From Mesorhizobium hawassense (GTDB lineage Bacteria > Pseudomonadota > Alphaproteobacteria > Rhizobiales > Rhizobiaceae), in assembly GCF_003289945.1 (NCBI RefSeq), contig NZ_QMBP01000010.1:173130-237129 (forward strand): a stretch of DNA of 64,000 nt, read 5' to 3'. Below are positions 43,436-51,299 of the stretch, one piece after another. The notes under the pieces were generated by a model, which did not search any database, was not told where the DNA came from, and worked only from the letters and a program-made list of their open reading frames with translations. The first letter of the stretch is position 1; each line of letters starts with the position of its first letter. The translations under genes and the position numbers were made by a program.

Positions 43436-43471
43436 CTGCTGCCTGAGAACTGGACCTTCAGAGCAGGGCCG

Positions 43472-43732
43472 TTACTTCATGATCTTGACGGCCTCGGCAA
43501 TCTTGTTCTTGCCGCTCATGTCCCAGGACACGCGGACCTTCTCGCCGGCCTGGATGCCGGGATCCTTGAAGGCCTTGGACAGGGTGAAGGTCGATCCATC
43601 ATCCAGAACAAGGCTCATTGCCGTTCCGTCAAAGTTCTTCACGGTGCCGGTGGTGTGCTTGACCGCCGCGAACGCGGCGCCACCGGAGGCGAGAAAGGCG
43701 GCGGCTGCCGCGGTCACGATAAGCTTGCGCAT
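43472..43732 (-). CDS. DUF1344 family periplasmic protein
   Basis: An 86-residue protein with a signal peptide (1-22, ending AAFAA) and a small all-beta domain (HTTGTVKNFDGTAMSLVLDDGSTFTL, GEKVRVSWDM) of the DUF1344 type, widespread in Rhizobiales. Function unknown; the fold resembles small OB-like periplasmic proteins. GGAGAG precedes the start. Confidence 0.87.
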   Translation of the reverse strand: MRKLIVTAAAAAFLASGGAAFAAVKHTTGTVKNFDGTAMSLVLDDGSTFTLSKAFKDPGIQAGEKVRVSWDMSGKNKIAEAVKIMK

Positions 43733-43978
43733 GGCATGCTCTCCTGGAAATGCGGGCGCCCGTCAGGCAAGGCGCCCCTCTCGATCAGGGCCGTCAAGTC
43801 GCGTCGGATCACGGCTCGCAGCGATAACGAACCGCCGACGCTTCCCGACCCGACGATCCTAAATAGCTCAATTTTTTCAAAAGGATATTAGACGAAAAAG
43901 AAATCCGACCCGCCACATTGCCGGCCAAGATTCGGCGAATGGGACGGCAATGCGACCATGGCCGCGATCACCGGATCG

Positions 43979-44893
43979 TTACGGCCATTTGACCTCGGGC
44001 GGCAGGCTGGACAGGATCGAGGCGACATTGCCGCCGGTCCTAAGGCCGAAGATGGTGCCGCGATCGTGAAGCAAGTTGAATTCGACGTAGCGGCCGCGCC
44101 GGATGAGCTGTTCGTCGCGCTCGCCATCGGTCCAGTTATGGTCGAAGTTGCCCCGCACCAGATGGGCATAGACGACGAGGAAAGACCGTCCGACGTCCTG
44201 GACGAAATTGAGATCGGCGTCCCAGCCGCCTTTGTCCTCGTCCGAATGCAGCCAGTCGAAGAAGATGCCGCCGATGCCGCGCGCCTCATCGCGGTGCGGC
44301 AGGAAGAAATACTCATCGCACCAGGCCTTGAATTTCGGATAGTCGGCGACCGCGGCGTTCTTCTCGCAGGCGAACTGCATGGCGCGGTGAAAGGCGATCG
44401 TGTCGGGGTCGTCCTGGACGCGGCGGCGATCGAGCACCGGCGTCAGATCGGCGCCGCCGCCGAACCACTGACTGGTGGTGACCACCATGCGCGTGTTCAT
44501 GTGCACGGCCGGCACGTTGGGGTTCCAGGGATGGGCGATCAGCGAGATGCCGCTCGCCCAGAAGCGGGGGTCCTGCTCGGCGCCGGGGATCTGCTTCCTG
44601 AACTCGGGCGAGAATTCACCATGGACGGTGGAGGTGTGCACGCCGACCTTCTCGAAGACGCGGCCGCGCATCATCGACATGGTGCCGCCGCCACCGCGGC
44701 CTTCATCGCGCTCCCACGGAGTCTTCTCGAAATGGCCGGGCGACCATGCGGATTGCGGTCCGGCGAGTTCCTGCTCGATCTGCTCGAAGGTGGCGCAGAT
44801 GCGCTCGCGCAAAGCCTCGAACCAGAGGCGGGCCTTCATCTTCTTCTGCTCGATGTCGGCCGGCAGCCCCACGGGAAGGTCAGGTCTTTCCAA
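43979..44893 (-). CDS. hemF: Oxygen-dependent coproporphyrinogen III oxidase
   Basis: A 304-residue enzyme of haem synthesis that oxidatively decarboxylates coproporphyrinogen III with O2. Family motifs are intact: GGGTMSMM, GVHTSTVHG, HMNTRMVVTTSQWFGGGADL and FDWLHS. The start is a TTG at 44893 (MERPDLPVGLP): it has GGAG seven bases upstream and gives the family's usual length, whereas the open frame beyond 44934 runs into a palindromic repeat and has no conservation. Confidence 0.93.
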   Translation of the reverse strand: MERPDLPVGLPADIEQKKMKARLWFEALRERICATFEQIEQELAGPQSAWSPGHFEKTPWERDEGRGGGGTMSMMRGRVFEKVGVHTSTVHGEFSPEFRKQIPGAEQDPRFWASGISLIAHPWNPNVPAVHMNTRMVVTTSQWFGGGADLTPVLDRRRVQDDPDTIAFHRAMQFACEKNAAVADYPKFKAWCDEYFFLPHRDEARGIGGIFFDWLHSDEDKGGWDADLNFVQDVGRSFLVVYAHLVRGNFDHNWTDGERDEQLIRRGRYVEFNLLHDRGTIFGLRTGGNVASILSSLPPEVKWP

Positions 44894-44933
44894 TTCAGTC
44901 TCCAGCCACAGGCGCACTTGCCCGACAAATGAC

Positions 44934-45011
44934 CTAGTGGAGTGAATTTGACATTTGCACACCGCATGGCGCAGGGCACGATGAAAATGTCGAATTCGAA
45001 AACTCCACTAG
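44934..45011. repeat. Intergenic palindrome A upstream of hemF
   Basis: Outer ends ctagtggagt and actccactag are inverted, with an inner pair aatttgacattt/aaatgtcgaatt. It is an imperfect hairpin of about 78 bp next to a second unit (45025-45099) with a related end sequence. Confidence 0.8.
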
Positions 45012-45024
45012 AAACATAAACTTG

Positions 45025-45099
45025 CTAGTGGCCCTTGTGATTCCAACACTTGCAACGGCTTTACGGATACGCGGGCGAGTGTTGGAATCGGACCACTAG
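45025..45099. repeat. Intergenic palindrome B upstream of hemF
   Basis: Ends ctagtgg and ccactag are inverted, with gattccaacacttgc facing gcgagtgttggaatc inside. The shared ctagtgg ends suggest it belongs to the same family as unit A. Confidence 0.8.
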
Positions 45100-45178
45100 T
45101 TTTTTCTGCGCGCGATCCCTAATCTCTTGAGGGCAAGGGTCAAGTCCTGTCTGACCAAGGTGCAAAGGAGCTCCCTTC

Positions 45179-45436
45179 GTGCGCACCCCGGCGAGACCGC
45201 CGCTGGATGGCTTGAAGAAGAGGCTGGAACGCTCGCGGGCCGAGCGCGCAGGCCAGCCGCGCGATGGATTCCTGCGCGAGACCTTCGTGTTGCCGAGGCC
45301 CGCCGCGCGCCTCAAGGCCAAGGAGTGGTTCGAGCGCTTCCCCAAGCAGGCCTACTGGACCGAGATCGAAAGCTGGTTCGAACGCCCGGGCGACGTGATC
45401 GAGTTCACCATGCGGCGGTTGCCTGCCGCCGATTGA
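45179..45436 (+). CDS. Small conserved-looking hypothetical protein
   Basis: An 85-residue, Arg/Lys-rich cytosolic protein starting with GTG; AAAGGAG is 10 bases upstream. The C-terminal half has a dense helical and aromatic pattern (AKEWFERFPKQAYWTEIESWFERPGD). I recall close relatives in other Mesorhizobium genomes but no named family. It lies between hemF palindromes and soxR, convergent with soxR. Confidence 0.65.
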   Translation: MRTPARPPLDGLKKRLERSRAERAGQPRDGFLRETFVLPRPAARLKAKEWFERFPKQAYWTEIESWFERPGDVIEFTMRRLPAAD

Positions 45437-45456
45437 GGTGCCTTGGAGCTAGATCG

Positions 45457-45900
45457 TCAGCTCACCACCAGCCGCCTCGCGCCCGTTCCCTCCCGCGCCA
45501 GCCGATCTTCTTTGTTCCGGAGCGGGCACTTGTCGATCGACATGCAGCCGCAGCCGATGCAGTCGGTCAGGCCATCGCGCAATTTCTTCATTTGCGCGAT
45601 CTTGTGGTCGAGCTCGTCGCGCCAGGCCGTCGAAAGCAGGTTCCAGTCCGCGCGCGTCGGCGTCCGTTCTTCAGGCAGGGACTGGAACGCCTGGGCGATC
45701 CCGGCCAGCGAAATGCCGACCTCCTGGGCGACGCGGATGATTGCCACGCGCCGCAGCACATCACGGCTGTAGCGCCGCTGGTTGCCCGACGTGCGGTGAC
45801 TGCGGATCAGCCCGCGCGCCTCGTAGAAATGCAGCGCCGACACCGCCACGCCGCTGCGCGCCGCCACCTGGCCGACCGTCAATTCCCTTACCGGAGCCAT
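45457..45900 (-). CDS. soxR: Redox-sensitive transcriptional activator SoxR
   Basis: A 147-residue MerR-family regulator. The N-terminal winged helix-turn-helix (LTVGQVAARSGVAVSALHFYE) and dimerisation helix are followed by the [2Fe-2S] ligands Cys114, Cys117, Cys119 and Cys125 in DCIGCGCMSIDKC, matching the E. coli C-x2-C-x-C-x5-C spacing. Oxidation of the cluster by redox-active compounds switches on target promoters. The ATG at 45900 was chosen over a TTG at 45924. The divergent SoxR box lies 19 bases upstream. Confidence 0.95.
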   Translation of the reverse strand: MAPVRELTVGQVAARSGVAVSALHFYEARGLIRSHRTSGNQRRYSRDVLRRVAIIRVAQEVGISLAGIAQAFQSLPEERTPTRADWNLLSTAWRDELDHKIAQMKKLRDGLTDCIGCGCMSIDKCPLRNKEDRLAREGTGARRLVVS

Positions 45901-45918
45901 ACTCGAATTCCCGCTTGA

Positions 45919-45936
45919 CCTCAAGTTAAGTTGAGC
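45919..45936. promoter_or_regulatory. SoxR box between soxR and a 23-codon ORF
   Basis: The 18-base sequence is a near-perfect palindrome (cctcaag/ttgagc halves) of the SoxR-operator type. A -35-like TTGACC (45915-45920) overlaps its left side, and a weak -10-like element would lie near 45938-45943. The orientation suits plus-strand transcription toward 45958 and could also autoregulate soxR. Confidence 0.8.
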
Positions 45937-45957
45937 TTGTAGCGAAAGGGGGACGAT

Positions 45958-46029
45958 ATGGCAAATGCAGGAGAAGGCGATGTGCGCCTGGGCAAGAATG
46001 ACGGCGAACGGGGCGGTAATTCGGGATAG
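45958..46029 (+). CDS. Tiny ORF downstream of the SoxR box (23 codons)
   Basis: A 23-residue Gly/Asn/Glu-rich peptide (MANAGEGDVRLGK...) with a strong ribosome-binding site AAGGGGG six bases upstream, directly after the SoxR box. It is followed on the opposite strand by trmL. No homologue was recognised. It may be a genuine redox-induced peptide or the remnant of a larger SoxR-target gene lost here. Confidence 0.4.
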   Translation: MANAGEGDVRLGKNDGERGGNSG

Positions 46030-46048
46030 TGAGCAAGCGTGGAGCGTT

Positions 46049-46507
46049 CTAGCCGAGCTGGCGAAGCGCTTCGCCCGCGACCATGGCGACCGAGAGCGCG
46101 ACGTTGATGCTGCGCGCGCCCGGCCGCATCGGAATGGTCAGTCGCGCATCCGTCGCCTGGTGGACTTCCTGCGTCACGCCGGCGGATTCGCGGCCGAACA
46201 GAAGAATGTCGCCGGCGGCGAAAGCGAAGTCGGTATAGGCGGTCGTGGCCTTGGTCGTGAGCAGCACCAGGCGGCGAGCATGCGCCTTGCGCCACGCCTC
46301 GAAGGCGTGCCAGTCGGCATGACGGGTGAGCGCCGCCATTTCGAGATAATCCATGCCGGCTCGTTTCAGCGCCCGGTCGGAGAGCGGGAAGCCAGCCGGT
46401 TCGACGATGTCGACGCCAAGGTCGAGGCAGGCGGCGAAGCGCAGGATTGTCCCGGTGTTGCCGGCGATATCCGGCTGGTAGAGCGCGATGCGGAGACGAT
46501 CGTTCAT
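46049..46507 (-). CDS. trmL: tRNA (cytidine(34)-2'-O)-methyltransferase
   Basis: A 152-residue SPOUT methyltransferase that 2'-O-methylates the wobble base of certain leucine tRNAs using S-adenosylmethionine. Family features: IALYQPDIAGNTGTILRFAAC at the N-terminus, LLFGRESAGV (motif 2) and IPMRPGARSINVALSVAMV (motif 3), which form the knotted cofactor site. Length fits TrmL. Confidence 0.94.
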   Translation of the reverse strand: MNDRLRIALYQPDIAGNTGTILRFAACLDLGVDIVEPAGFPLSDRALKRAGMDYLEMAALTRHADWHAFEAWRKAHARRLVLLTTKATTAYTDFAFAAGDILLFGRESAGVTQEVHQATDARLTIPMRPGARSINVALSVAMVAGEALRQLG

Positions 46508-46647
46508 TTCCGCGTCCTGCTAATAAGTGGCAGATCGGGCACAGGCATCTCCGGCTTTCGGCGATTTCTGGACTGGCGGGTGGCCATTTTCTGCGAAGTC
46601 GAGTATATGCTCATCATCGTCAACCCAAACCGCAGGAGGGGGACCAC

Positions 46648-46725
46648 ATGATCACCATGCACTTCCAGCTCCTCTCCGGGGCTCACGTATGCCCGCAGGC
46701 GGTTTCGGTACGACGATTCTTCTGA
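46648..46725 (+). CDS. Candidate 25-codon ORF with strong Shine-Dalgarno
   Basis: The peptide reads MITMHFQLLSGAHVC... and ends RRFF. AGGAGG with further G's lies 7-14 bases before the ATG, much stronger than at most genes in this window. No homologue was recognised. It could be a leader peptide or small protein; a translated leader upstream of exporter genes would be an attractive regulatory device, but no attenuator structure was demonstrated. Confidence 0.3.
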   Translation: MITMHFQLLSGAHVCPQAVSVRRFF

Positions 46726-46834
46726 CACTTTAAGTCTTCATCGCACCGATTCCCGCCGAACCCAGTTTTCGGCCTTCGAAGGAATCTTGCGATGTTTTTC
46801 AAACTGCCAAAGGGGCTCCGCGCTCCAGCCGTAC

Positions 46835-46897
46835 GTGTCAGGACCGACACTTGTCGTGTCCCAACCGACGTTTGTCGTCACGTCCCGACCGATTCGA
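46835..46897 (+). repeat. Three imperfect 21-bp tandem repeats
   Basis: Units start at 46835, 46856 and 46877 and share g(t)gtc...ccgac...tgtc; the first contains a small inverted repeat gtgtc/gacac. They lie in the leader region of the exporter cluster and could be regulator-binding sites. Confidence 0.5.
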
Positions 46898-46974
46898 TCC
46901 GCGCCTCCGGCCGAATGCCAGGGGTCGAGGTCGCATCACCCTTTTTCACGCATTTGCACATGGAGGACGGACCG

Positions 46975-47373
46975 ATGTTCGATCCCTACAAAATACCCGG
47001 TTCAAGAAGCCTGCACGAGCGCAAGGTGGCGACCTGGGCGCTGCTGATCGGCGAGACCTATTCGTCGGCGGTGCATGCCGAGGAACGGCGCCGGCCGCAT
47101 CGCGGCATGCTGCCGGACGTCGATTTCTCGCGCGCCGTGCCCGACCACAGCCGGCCGACGCTGGTGCGCCGGATCATCCGTTGGATCCGGCCCGGGGACA
47201 AGAACCGGGCCGGCTCGAGCGTGCCGTCCGGATCGTCGAGCGAGCCTGTCGGCGAAAAGCCCGCGACACCCTATATTGCGCGAAGCAGGGCCGGCGATGC
47301 GGACGATTCCGTATCGCCGGCCCGCGGCGTCGCGCGGCCGCAAAGCCTAGCCCATCAATCCCGCGCCGCGTGA
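46975..47373 (+). CDS. Small hypothetical protein upstream of the exporter cluster
   Basis: A 132-residue cytosolic, Arg/Pro-rich protein (MFDPYKIPGSRSLHERKVATWALLIGETYSS). The ATG at 46975 has GGAGG eight bases upstream; longer in-frame extensions have no ribosome-binding site. The C-terminal third is low-complexity. No family was recognised. It ends 28 bases before the first ABC exporter, so co-expression is likely. Confidence 0.5.
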   Translation: MFDPYKIPGSRSLHERKVATWALLIGETYSSAVHAEERRRPHRGMLPDVDFSRAVPDHSRPTLVRRIIRWIRPGDKNRAGSSVPSGSSSEPVGEKPATPYIARSRAGDADDSVSPARGVARPQSLAHQSRAA

Positions 47374-47401
47374 AGCGCGCATAGCATTGTGAGTGCCCGG
47401 A

Positions 47402-49282
47402 ATGTTCCACTGGTTTGAAAAGAGGCTCGATCCGTTCCCCGCCGAGGAGCCGGTCGAACCGCCGAAGACGCTGATCGCCTTCTGCGTGCATTACACGCGC
47501 GGCGCCTGGCCCTATATCGCCATCGACGCAGTGCTGGTGGCGGCGATCGCCGTCGCCGAAGTGTGGATGTTCGGTTTCATGGGCCGCATCGTCGACTGGC
47601 TGTCGGCGCAGAACCGCGAGACCTTCCTGCAGACCGAGAGCTGGAAGCTGGCCGGCATGGCTTTCATCGTGCTGTTTGCGCTGCCCGGCACGGTCTGGTT
47701 GCGTTCGCTGGTCAACCAGCAGACGACGATGGGCAATTATCCGATGCGCATCCGCTGGCAGGTGCATCGCTACCTGCTGAAACAGTCGATGGCTTTCTAC
47801 CAGGACGAGTTCGCCGGCCGTATCGCCACCAAGCTGATGCAGACGGCACTTGCCGTGCGTGACTGCGTCATGAAGGTCATAGACGTCCTCAACTACGTCA
47901 TCGTCTACTTCCTCGGCATGCTGCTCATCGTCGGCTCGGCGGACTTGCGGCTGGCCGCGCCCTTGGGCGTGTGGCTGCTCGGCTATATCGCGCTGCTGCG
48001 CTATTTTATTCCGAGGCTCGGCAAGGTTGGCGAGGAGCAAGCCAATGCGCGCTCGACCATGACGGGTCGCGTCGTCGACAGCTACGCCAACATCCAGACG
48101 GTGAAGCTGTTTTCCCACGCGCGCCGCGAGGCGGGCTTCGCGAGGGAAGGCATGGCGGGCTTCCTCGAGACGGTCTACCGCTCGATGCGACTGGTGACGG
48201 TGCTCTACGGCCTGCTCTATATCCTGAACGCGCTGCTGCTGTTTTCGGTCACCGCGCTGTCGCTGTGGCTGTGGCTCGGCGATGCGGTGACGATCGGCGC
48301 CGTCGCCGTGGTCATCGGCCTGGTGCTGCGCATGTGGGGCATGTCGCAGTGGATCATGTGGGAAATGTCGGGCCTGTTCGAGAACATCGGCACGGTGCAG
48401 GACGGCATCCAGTCGATTTCGCTGCCGCGGCTGGTCGAGGATAGGCCTGGCGCGAGGGACATCACCATTGCCCATGGCGAGATCCGCTTCGAGGACATAC
48501 GCTTCCATTACGGCAAGCAGAAGGGCGTCATCGAGAACCTGTCGCTGACCGTGAAGCCCGGCGAGAAGGTCGGTATTGTCGGCCGATCCGGCGCTGGCAA
48601 GTCGACGCTGGTCAACCTTTTGCTGCGCTTCTACGATCTGGAAAGCGGCAGGATAGTCGTCGACGGCCAGGAGATCGCGGCGGTGACGCAGGATTCGCTG
48701 CGCGCGCGGATCGGCATGGTGACGCAGGATACCTCGCTGCTGCACCGTTCCGTGCGCGAGAACATCCTCTATGGCCGGCCCGATGCGACCGACGAGATGC
48801 TGGTGGAGGCGGCGAAGCGCGCCGAGGCGCTCGACTTCATCTCCGAGCTTTCCGATTCCGAAGGGCGTAAGAGTTTCGATGCCTATGTCGGCGACCGCGG
48901 CGTCAAACTGTCCGGCGGTCAGCGGCAGCGCATTGCGATTGCCCGCGTCATGCTGAAGGACGCGCCGATCCTGATCCTCGACGAGGCAACCTCGGCGCTC
49001 GATTCGGAAGCAGAGGCGGCGATCCAGGAGAACCTCTACAAGCTGATGCAGGGCAAGACCGTGATCGCCATCGCGCACCGGCTGTCGACGATCGCGGCGA
49101 TGGACCGGCTCGTCGTCATGGACAAGGGCCGCATCATCGAAGAGGGCTCGCATGAGGAGCTCGTCGCCAAGGGCGGGCTTTATGCCCAGCTCTGGCAGCG
49201 TCAGTCGGGCGGCTTCCTGCTCGATGACGGTCCGGCCGAGTCCGATGCCAAGGCGCCTGAAACCGGAATGGCGGCGGAGTAA
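47402..49282 (+). CDS. ABC exporter 1 (fused membrane and ATPase half-transporter)
   Basis: A 626-residue half-transporter of the ABCB/MsbA type: six membrane helices (about 40-335) and a C-terminal ATPase with Walker A GRSGAGKST, signature LSGGQRQR and Walker B ILILDEATSALD. Two half-transporters form the working exporter. Substrates of this type range from lipids to drugs and cannot be inferred here. It is the first of three tandem paralogues; the second starts about 125 bases later. Confidence 0.93.
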   Translation: MFHWFEKRLDPFPAEEPVEPPKTLIAFCVHYTRGAWPYIAIDAVLVAAIAVAEVWMFGFMGRIVDWLSAQNRETFLQTESWKLAGMAFIVLFALPGTVWLRSLVNQQTTMGNYPMRIRWQVHRYLLKQSMAFYQDEFAGRIATKLMQTALAVRDCVMKVIDVLNYVIVYFLGMLLIVGSADLRLAAPLGVWLLGYIALLRYFIPRLGKVGEEQANARSTMTGRVVDSYANIQTVKLFSHARREAGFAREGMAGFLETVYRSMRLVTVLYGLLYILNALLLFSVTALSLWLWLGDAVTIGAVAVVIGLVLRMWGMSQWIMWEMSGLFENIGTVQDGIQSISLPRLVEDRPGARDITIAHGEIRFEDIRFHYGKQKGVIENLSLTVKPGEKVGIVGRSGAGKSTLVNLLLRFYDLESGRIVVDGQEIAAVTQDSLRARIGMVTQDTSLLHRSVRENILYGRPDATDEMLVEAAKRAEALDFISELSDSEGRKSFDAYVGDRGVKLSGGQRQRIAIARVMLKDAPILILDEATSALDSEAEAAIQENLYKLMQGKTVIAIAHRLSTIAAMDRLVVMDKGRIIEEGSHEELVAKGGLYAQLWQRQSGGFLLDDGPAESDAKAPETGMAAE

Positions 49283-49406
49283 CGCGATCGCGATTGGTAC
49301 CCGTGGCTACGACGATTGCGAGGAATCGATCCCGGGCGTAACCACGGCATGGTCGGAGGCCGACCAGCTCCCAGACCGGCAGGTTTCCGGCGCATACGAG
49401 AGAAAA

Positions 49407-51299
49407 ATGTTCGACCGCATCTTCACCTGGTTCGAAAGCCGCTATTCGCCGGTGGCGCTGGCAGACGACCGGCAGCCGCCAATGGGGCTTTGGCGGTTCT
49501 ACTGGTATTTCATAAGCCAGTTTCGTGCCGCCTATCGATTGCGCATGGTCATCGTTGCCGTCGCCGCCATTTCGGACGCGATGCTGCCGATCTTCGTCGG
49601 CCTGATCGTCGGCGCGCTGACCGACGCCAAGCCCGGCGATTTCTTCGCGGCACGTGGGCCGTTGCTCGCCTTGATGGTGTTCGTGGTGCTGTTGCGTCCG
49701 CTGTCGATGGTCGTCGATGCGCTCATCCGCAACCACGCCATTGCGCCCAATCTCATCGACCTCATCCGCTGGCAGAGCCACTGGCACGTGGTGCGCCAGG
49801 ACTGGTCGTTCTTCCAGAACGACTTCGCCGGCCGCATCGGAACCAAGGTCATGCAGAGCGGCGATTCGGTAGAGATGAGCGTCAATCTCACCGTCGATGC
49901 CGTCTGGTATGCGCTGGTCTTCGTCGCCGTGGCGATCGTGGTGCTGGCGCGGCTCGACCCGCTTCTGCTGGCGGTCGTGGCGGTATGGCTGGTGTTCTAT
50001 TGCCTGATCTTCTGGTCCGCAATGCCCAGGATCACGCGGCGCTCGTCGGCATTGTCGGAGCGCTGGTCGCAGGTGAGCGGCCGCATGGTCGACAGCTACA
50101 CCAACATCCTGACGCTGAAGACATTCTCGACCGGCGAGCATGAAGACAAATATGTCTCGCAAGCGGTGATCGAGCATGCGGACACGTTCTACCATCTGAT
50201 GCGCGTTTTCACGCTGATGTGGTCGGCCTTGTTCGTGCTCAACGCGGCGCTGCTTATCGCCATAAGCTGGCTGGCGCTCGCCGGCTGGAATGCCGGCGCC
50301 ATGACCACCGCCGCCGTGGCGACGGCGATACCGTTCGCGCTGCAGATCGCCAACATCTCCGGCCGGATCCTCGATGTCGGGGCCAACGTCTTCCGACAGA
50401 TCGGCGTCGCCAGCAACTCGATGACGACGATCGCGCGGCCGATCACCATGCAGGACCAGCCTGGCGCGCCCGCTCTCGTCGTCAGCGCCGGCGGCATCGA
50501 GTTCGACCGGGTGAACTTCAACTACTGGCGCAAGGACGGCAAAGGCGGCGTCATCGACAATCTGTCGCTGACAATCGCGCCGGGCGAGCGGGTCGGCCTG
50601 ATCGGGCGTTCCGGAGCCGGCAAGTCGACGCTGGTCAATCTCGTGCTGCGGCTGTTCGACGTGCAGGACGGCAAGGTGCTGATCGACGGGCAGGATATCC
50701 GCAACGTCTCGCAAGAGAGCGTCCGCGCGGCGATCGGCTTCGTCAACCAGGATACGTCGCTGCTGCACCGATCCGTTCGCGAGAACCTCAAATATGGACG
50801 CCAGTCCGCCAGCGACGAGGCCATGGTCAGCGCCGCGAAAGCCGCGCAGATCGACGATGTGATCGCGGGACTGACCGATCCGCATGGGCGGAGCGGCTAT
50901 GAGGCGCTGGTCGGCGAGCGCGGCGTAAAGCTGTCCGGCGGCCAGCGGCAACGCATCGCCATTGCCCGCGTTATGCTGAAGGACGCGCCGATCCTCATTC
51001 TCGACGAGGCCACGTCCGCGCTCGATTCGGAGGTGGAGGCGGCCATCCAGGAGAACCTCTACAAGCTCATGCAGGGCAAGACCGTCATCGCCATCGCCCA
51101 CCGCCTGTCGACCATCGCGGCGATGGACCGGCTCGTCGTCATGGACAAAGGCCGCATCATCGAGGAAGGCTCGCATGAGGCGCTGATCGCCAAGGGCGGG
51201 CTCTATGCCCAGCTCTGGCGGCGCCAGTCGGGTGGCTTCCTGCTTGAGGAAAAACAGGTCGCCGCGGATCTGTCGACAAAAGGTGAAGCCGCGGAATGA
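49407..51299 (+). CDS. ABC exporter 2
   Basis: A 630-residue half-transporter with the same layout as exporter 1 and a nearly identical ATPase C-terminus (KDAPILILDEATSALD, HRLSTIAAMDRLVVMDKG). Membrane parts differ much more, suggesting a different partner or substrate. The ATG at 49407 follows GAGAGAAA; the open frame upstream to 49152 is not conserved. It overlaps exporter 3 by 4 bases (ATGA), so the two are translationally coupled and could form a heterodimer. Confidence 0.92.
   Translation: MFDRIFTWFESRYSPVALADDRQPPMGLWRFYWYFISQFRAAYRLRMVIVAVAAISDAMLPIFVGLIVGALTDAKPGDFFAARGPLLALMVFVVLLRPLSMVVDALIRNHAIAPNLIDLIRWQSHWHVVRQDWSFFQNDFAGRIGTKVMQSGDSVEMSVNLTVDAVWYALVFVAVAIVVLARLDPLLLAVVAVWLVFYCLIFWSAMPRITRRSSALSERWSQVSGRMVDSYTNILTLKTFSTGEHEDKYVSQAVIEHADTFYHLMRVFTLMWSALFVLNAALLIAISWLALAGWNAGAMTTAAVATAIPFALQIANISGRILDVGANVFRQIGVASNSMTTIARPITMQDQPGAPALVVSAGGIEFDRVNFNYWRKDGKGGVIDNLSLTIAPGERVGLIGRSGAGKSTLVNLVLRLFDVQDGKVLIDGQDIRNVSQESVRAAIGFVNQDTSLLHRSVRENLKYGRQSASDEAMVSAAKAAQIDDVIAGLTDPHGRSGYEALVGERGVKLSGGQRQRIAIARVMLKDAPILILDEATSALDSEVEAAIQENLYKLMQGKTVIAIAHRLSTIAAMDRLVVMDKGRIIEEGSHEALIAKGGLYAQLWRRQSGGFLLEEKQVAADLSTKGEAAE

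Larger units (their letters stand above)
46508..46974. other. Intergenic region upstream of the ABC exporter cluster (467 bp)
   Basis: This stretch holds a 25-codon ORF at 46648 with a strong ribosome-binding site and three imperfect 21-bp repeats at 46835-46897. Open frames across the rest have no ribosome-binding site or family character. The promoter for the downstream genes should lie here. Confidence 0.5.

Noticed and set aside
46640..46740. Possible riboswitch or structured leader before the exporter cluster
   Set aside because: No match to a known riboswitch core could be made by eye, and no clear terminator/antiterminator pair was found.
48933..51240. Recent gene conversion between ATPase ends of exporters 1 and 2
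   Set aside because: Protein identity is very high, but many synonymous nucleotide differences remain, so a recent conversion event is not supported by eye.
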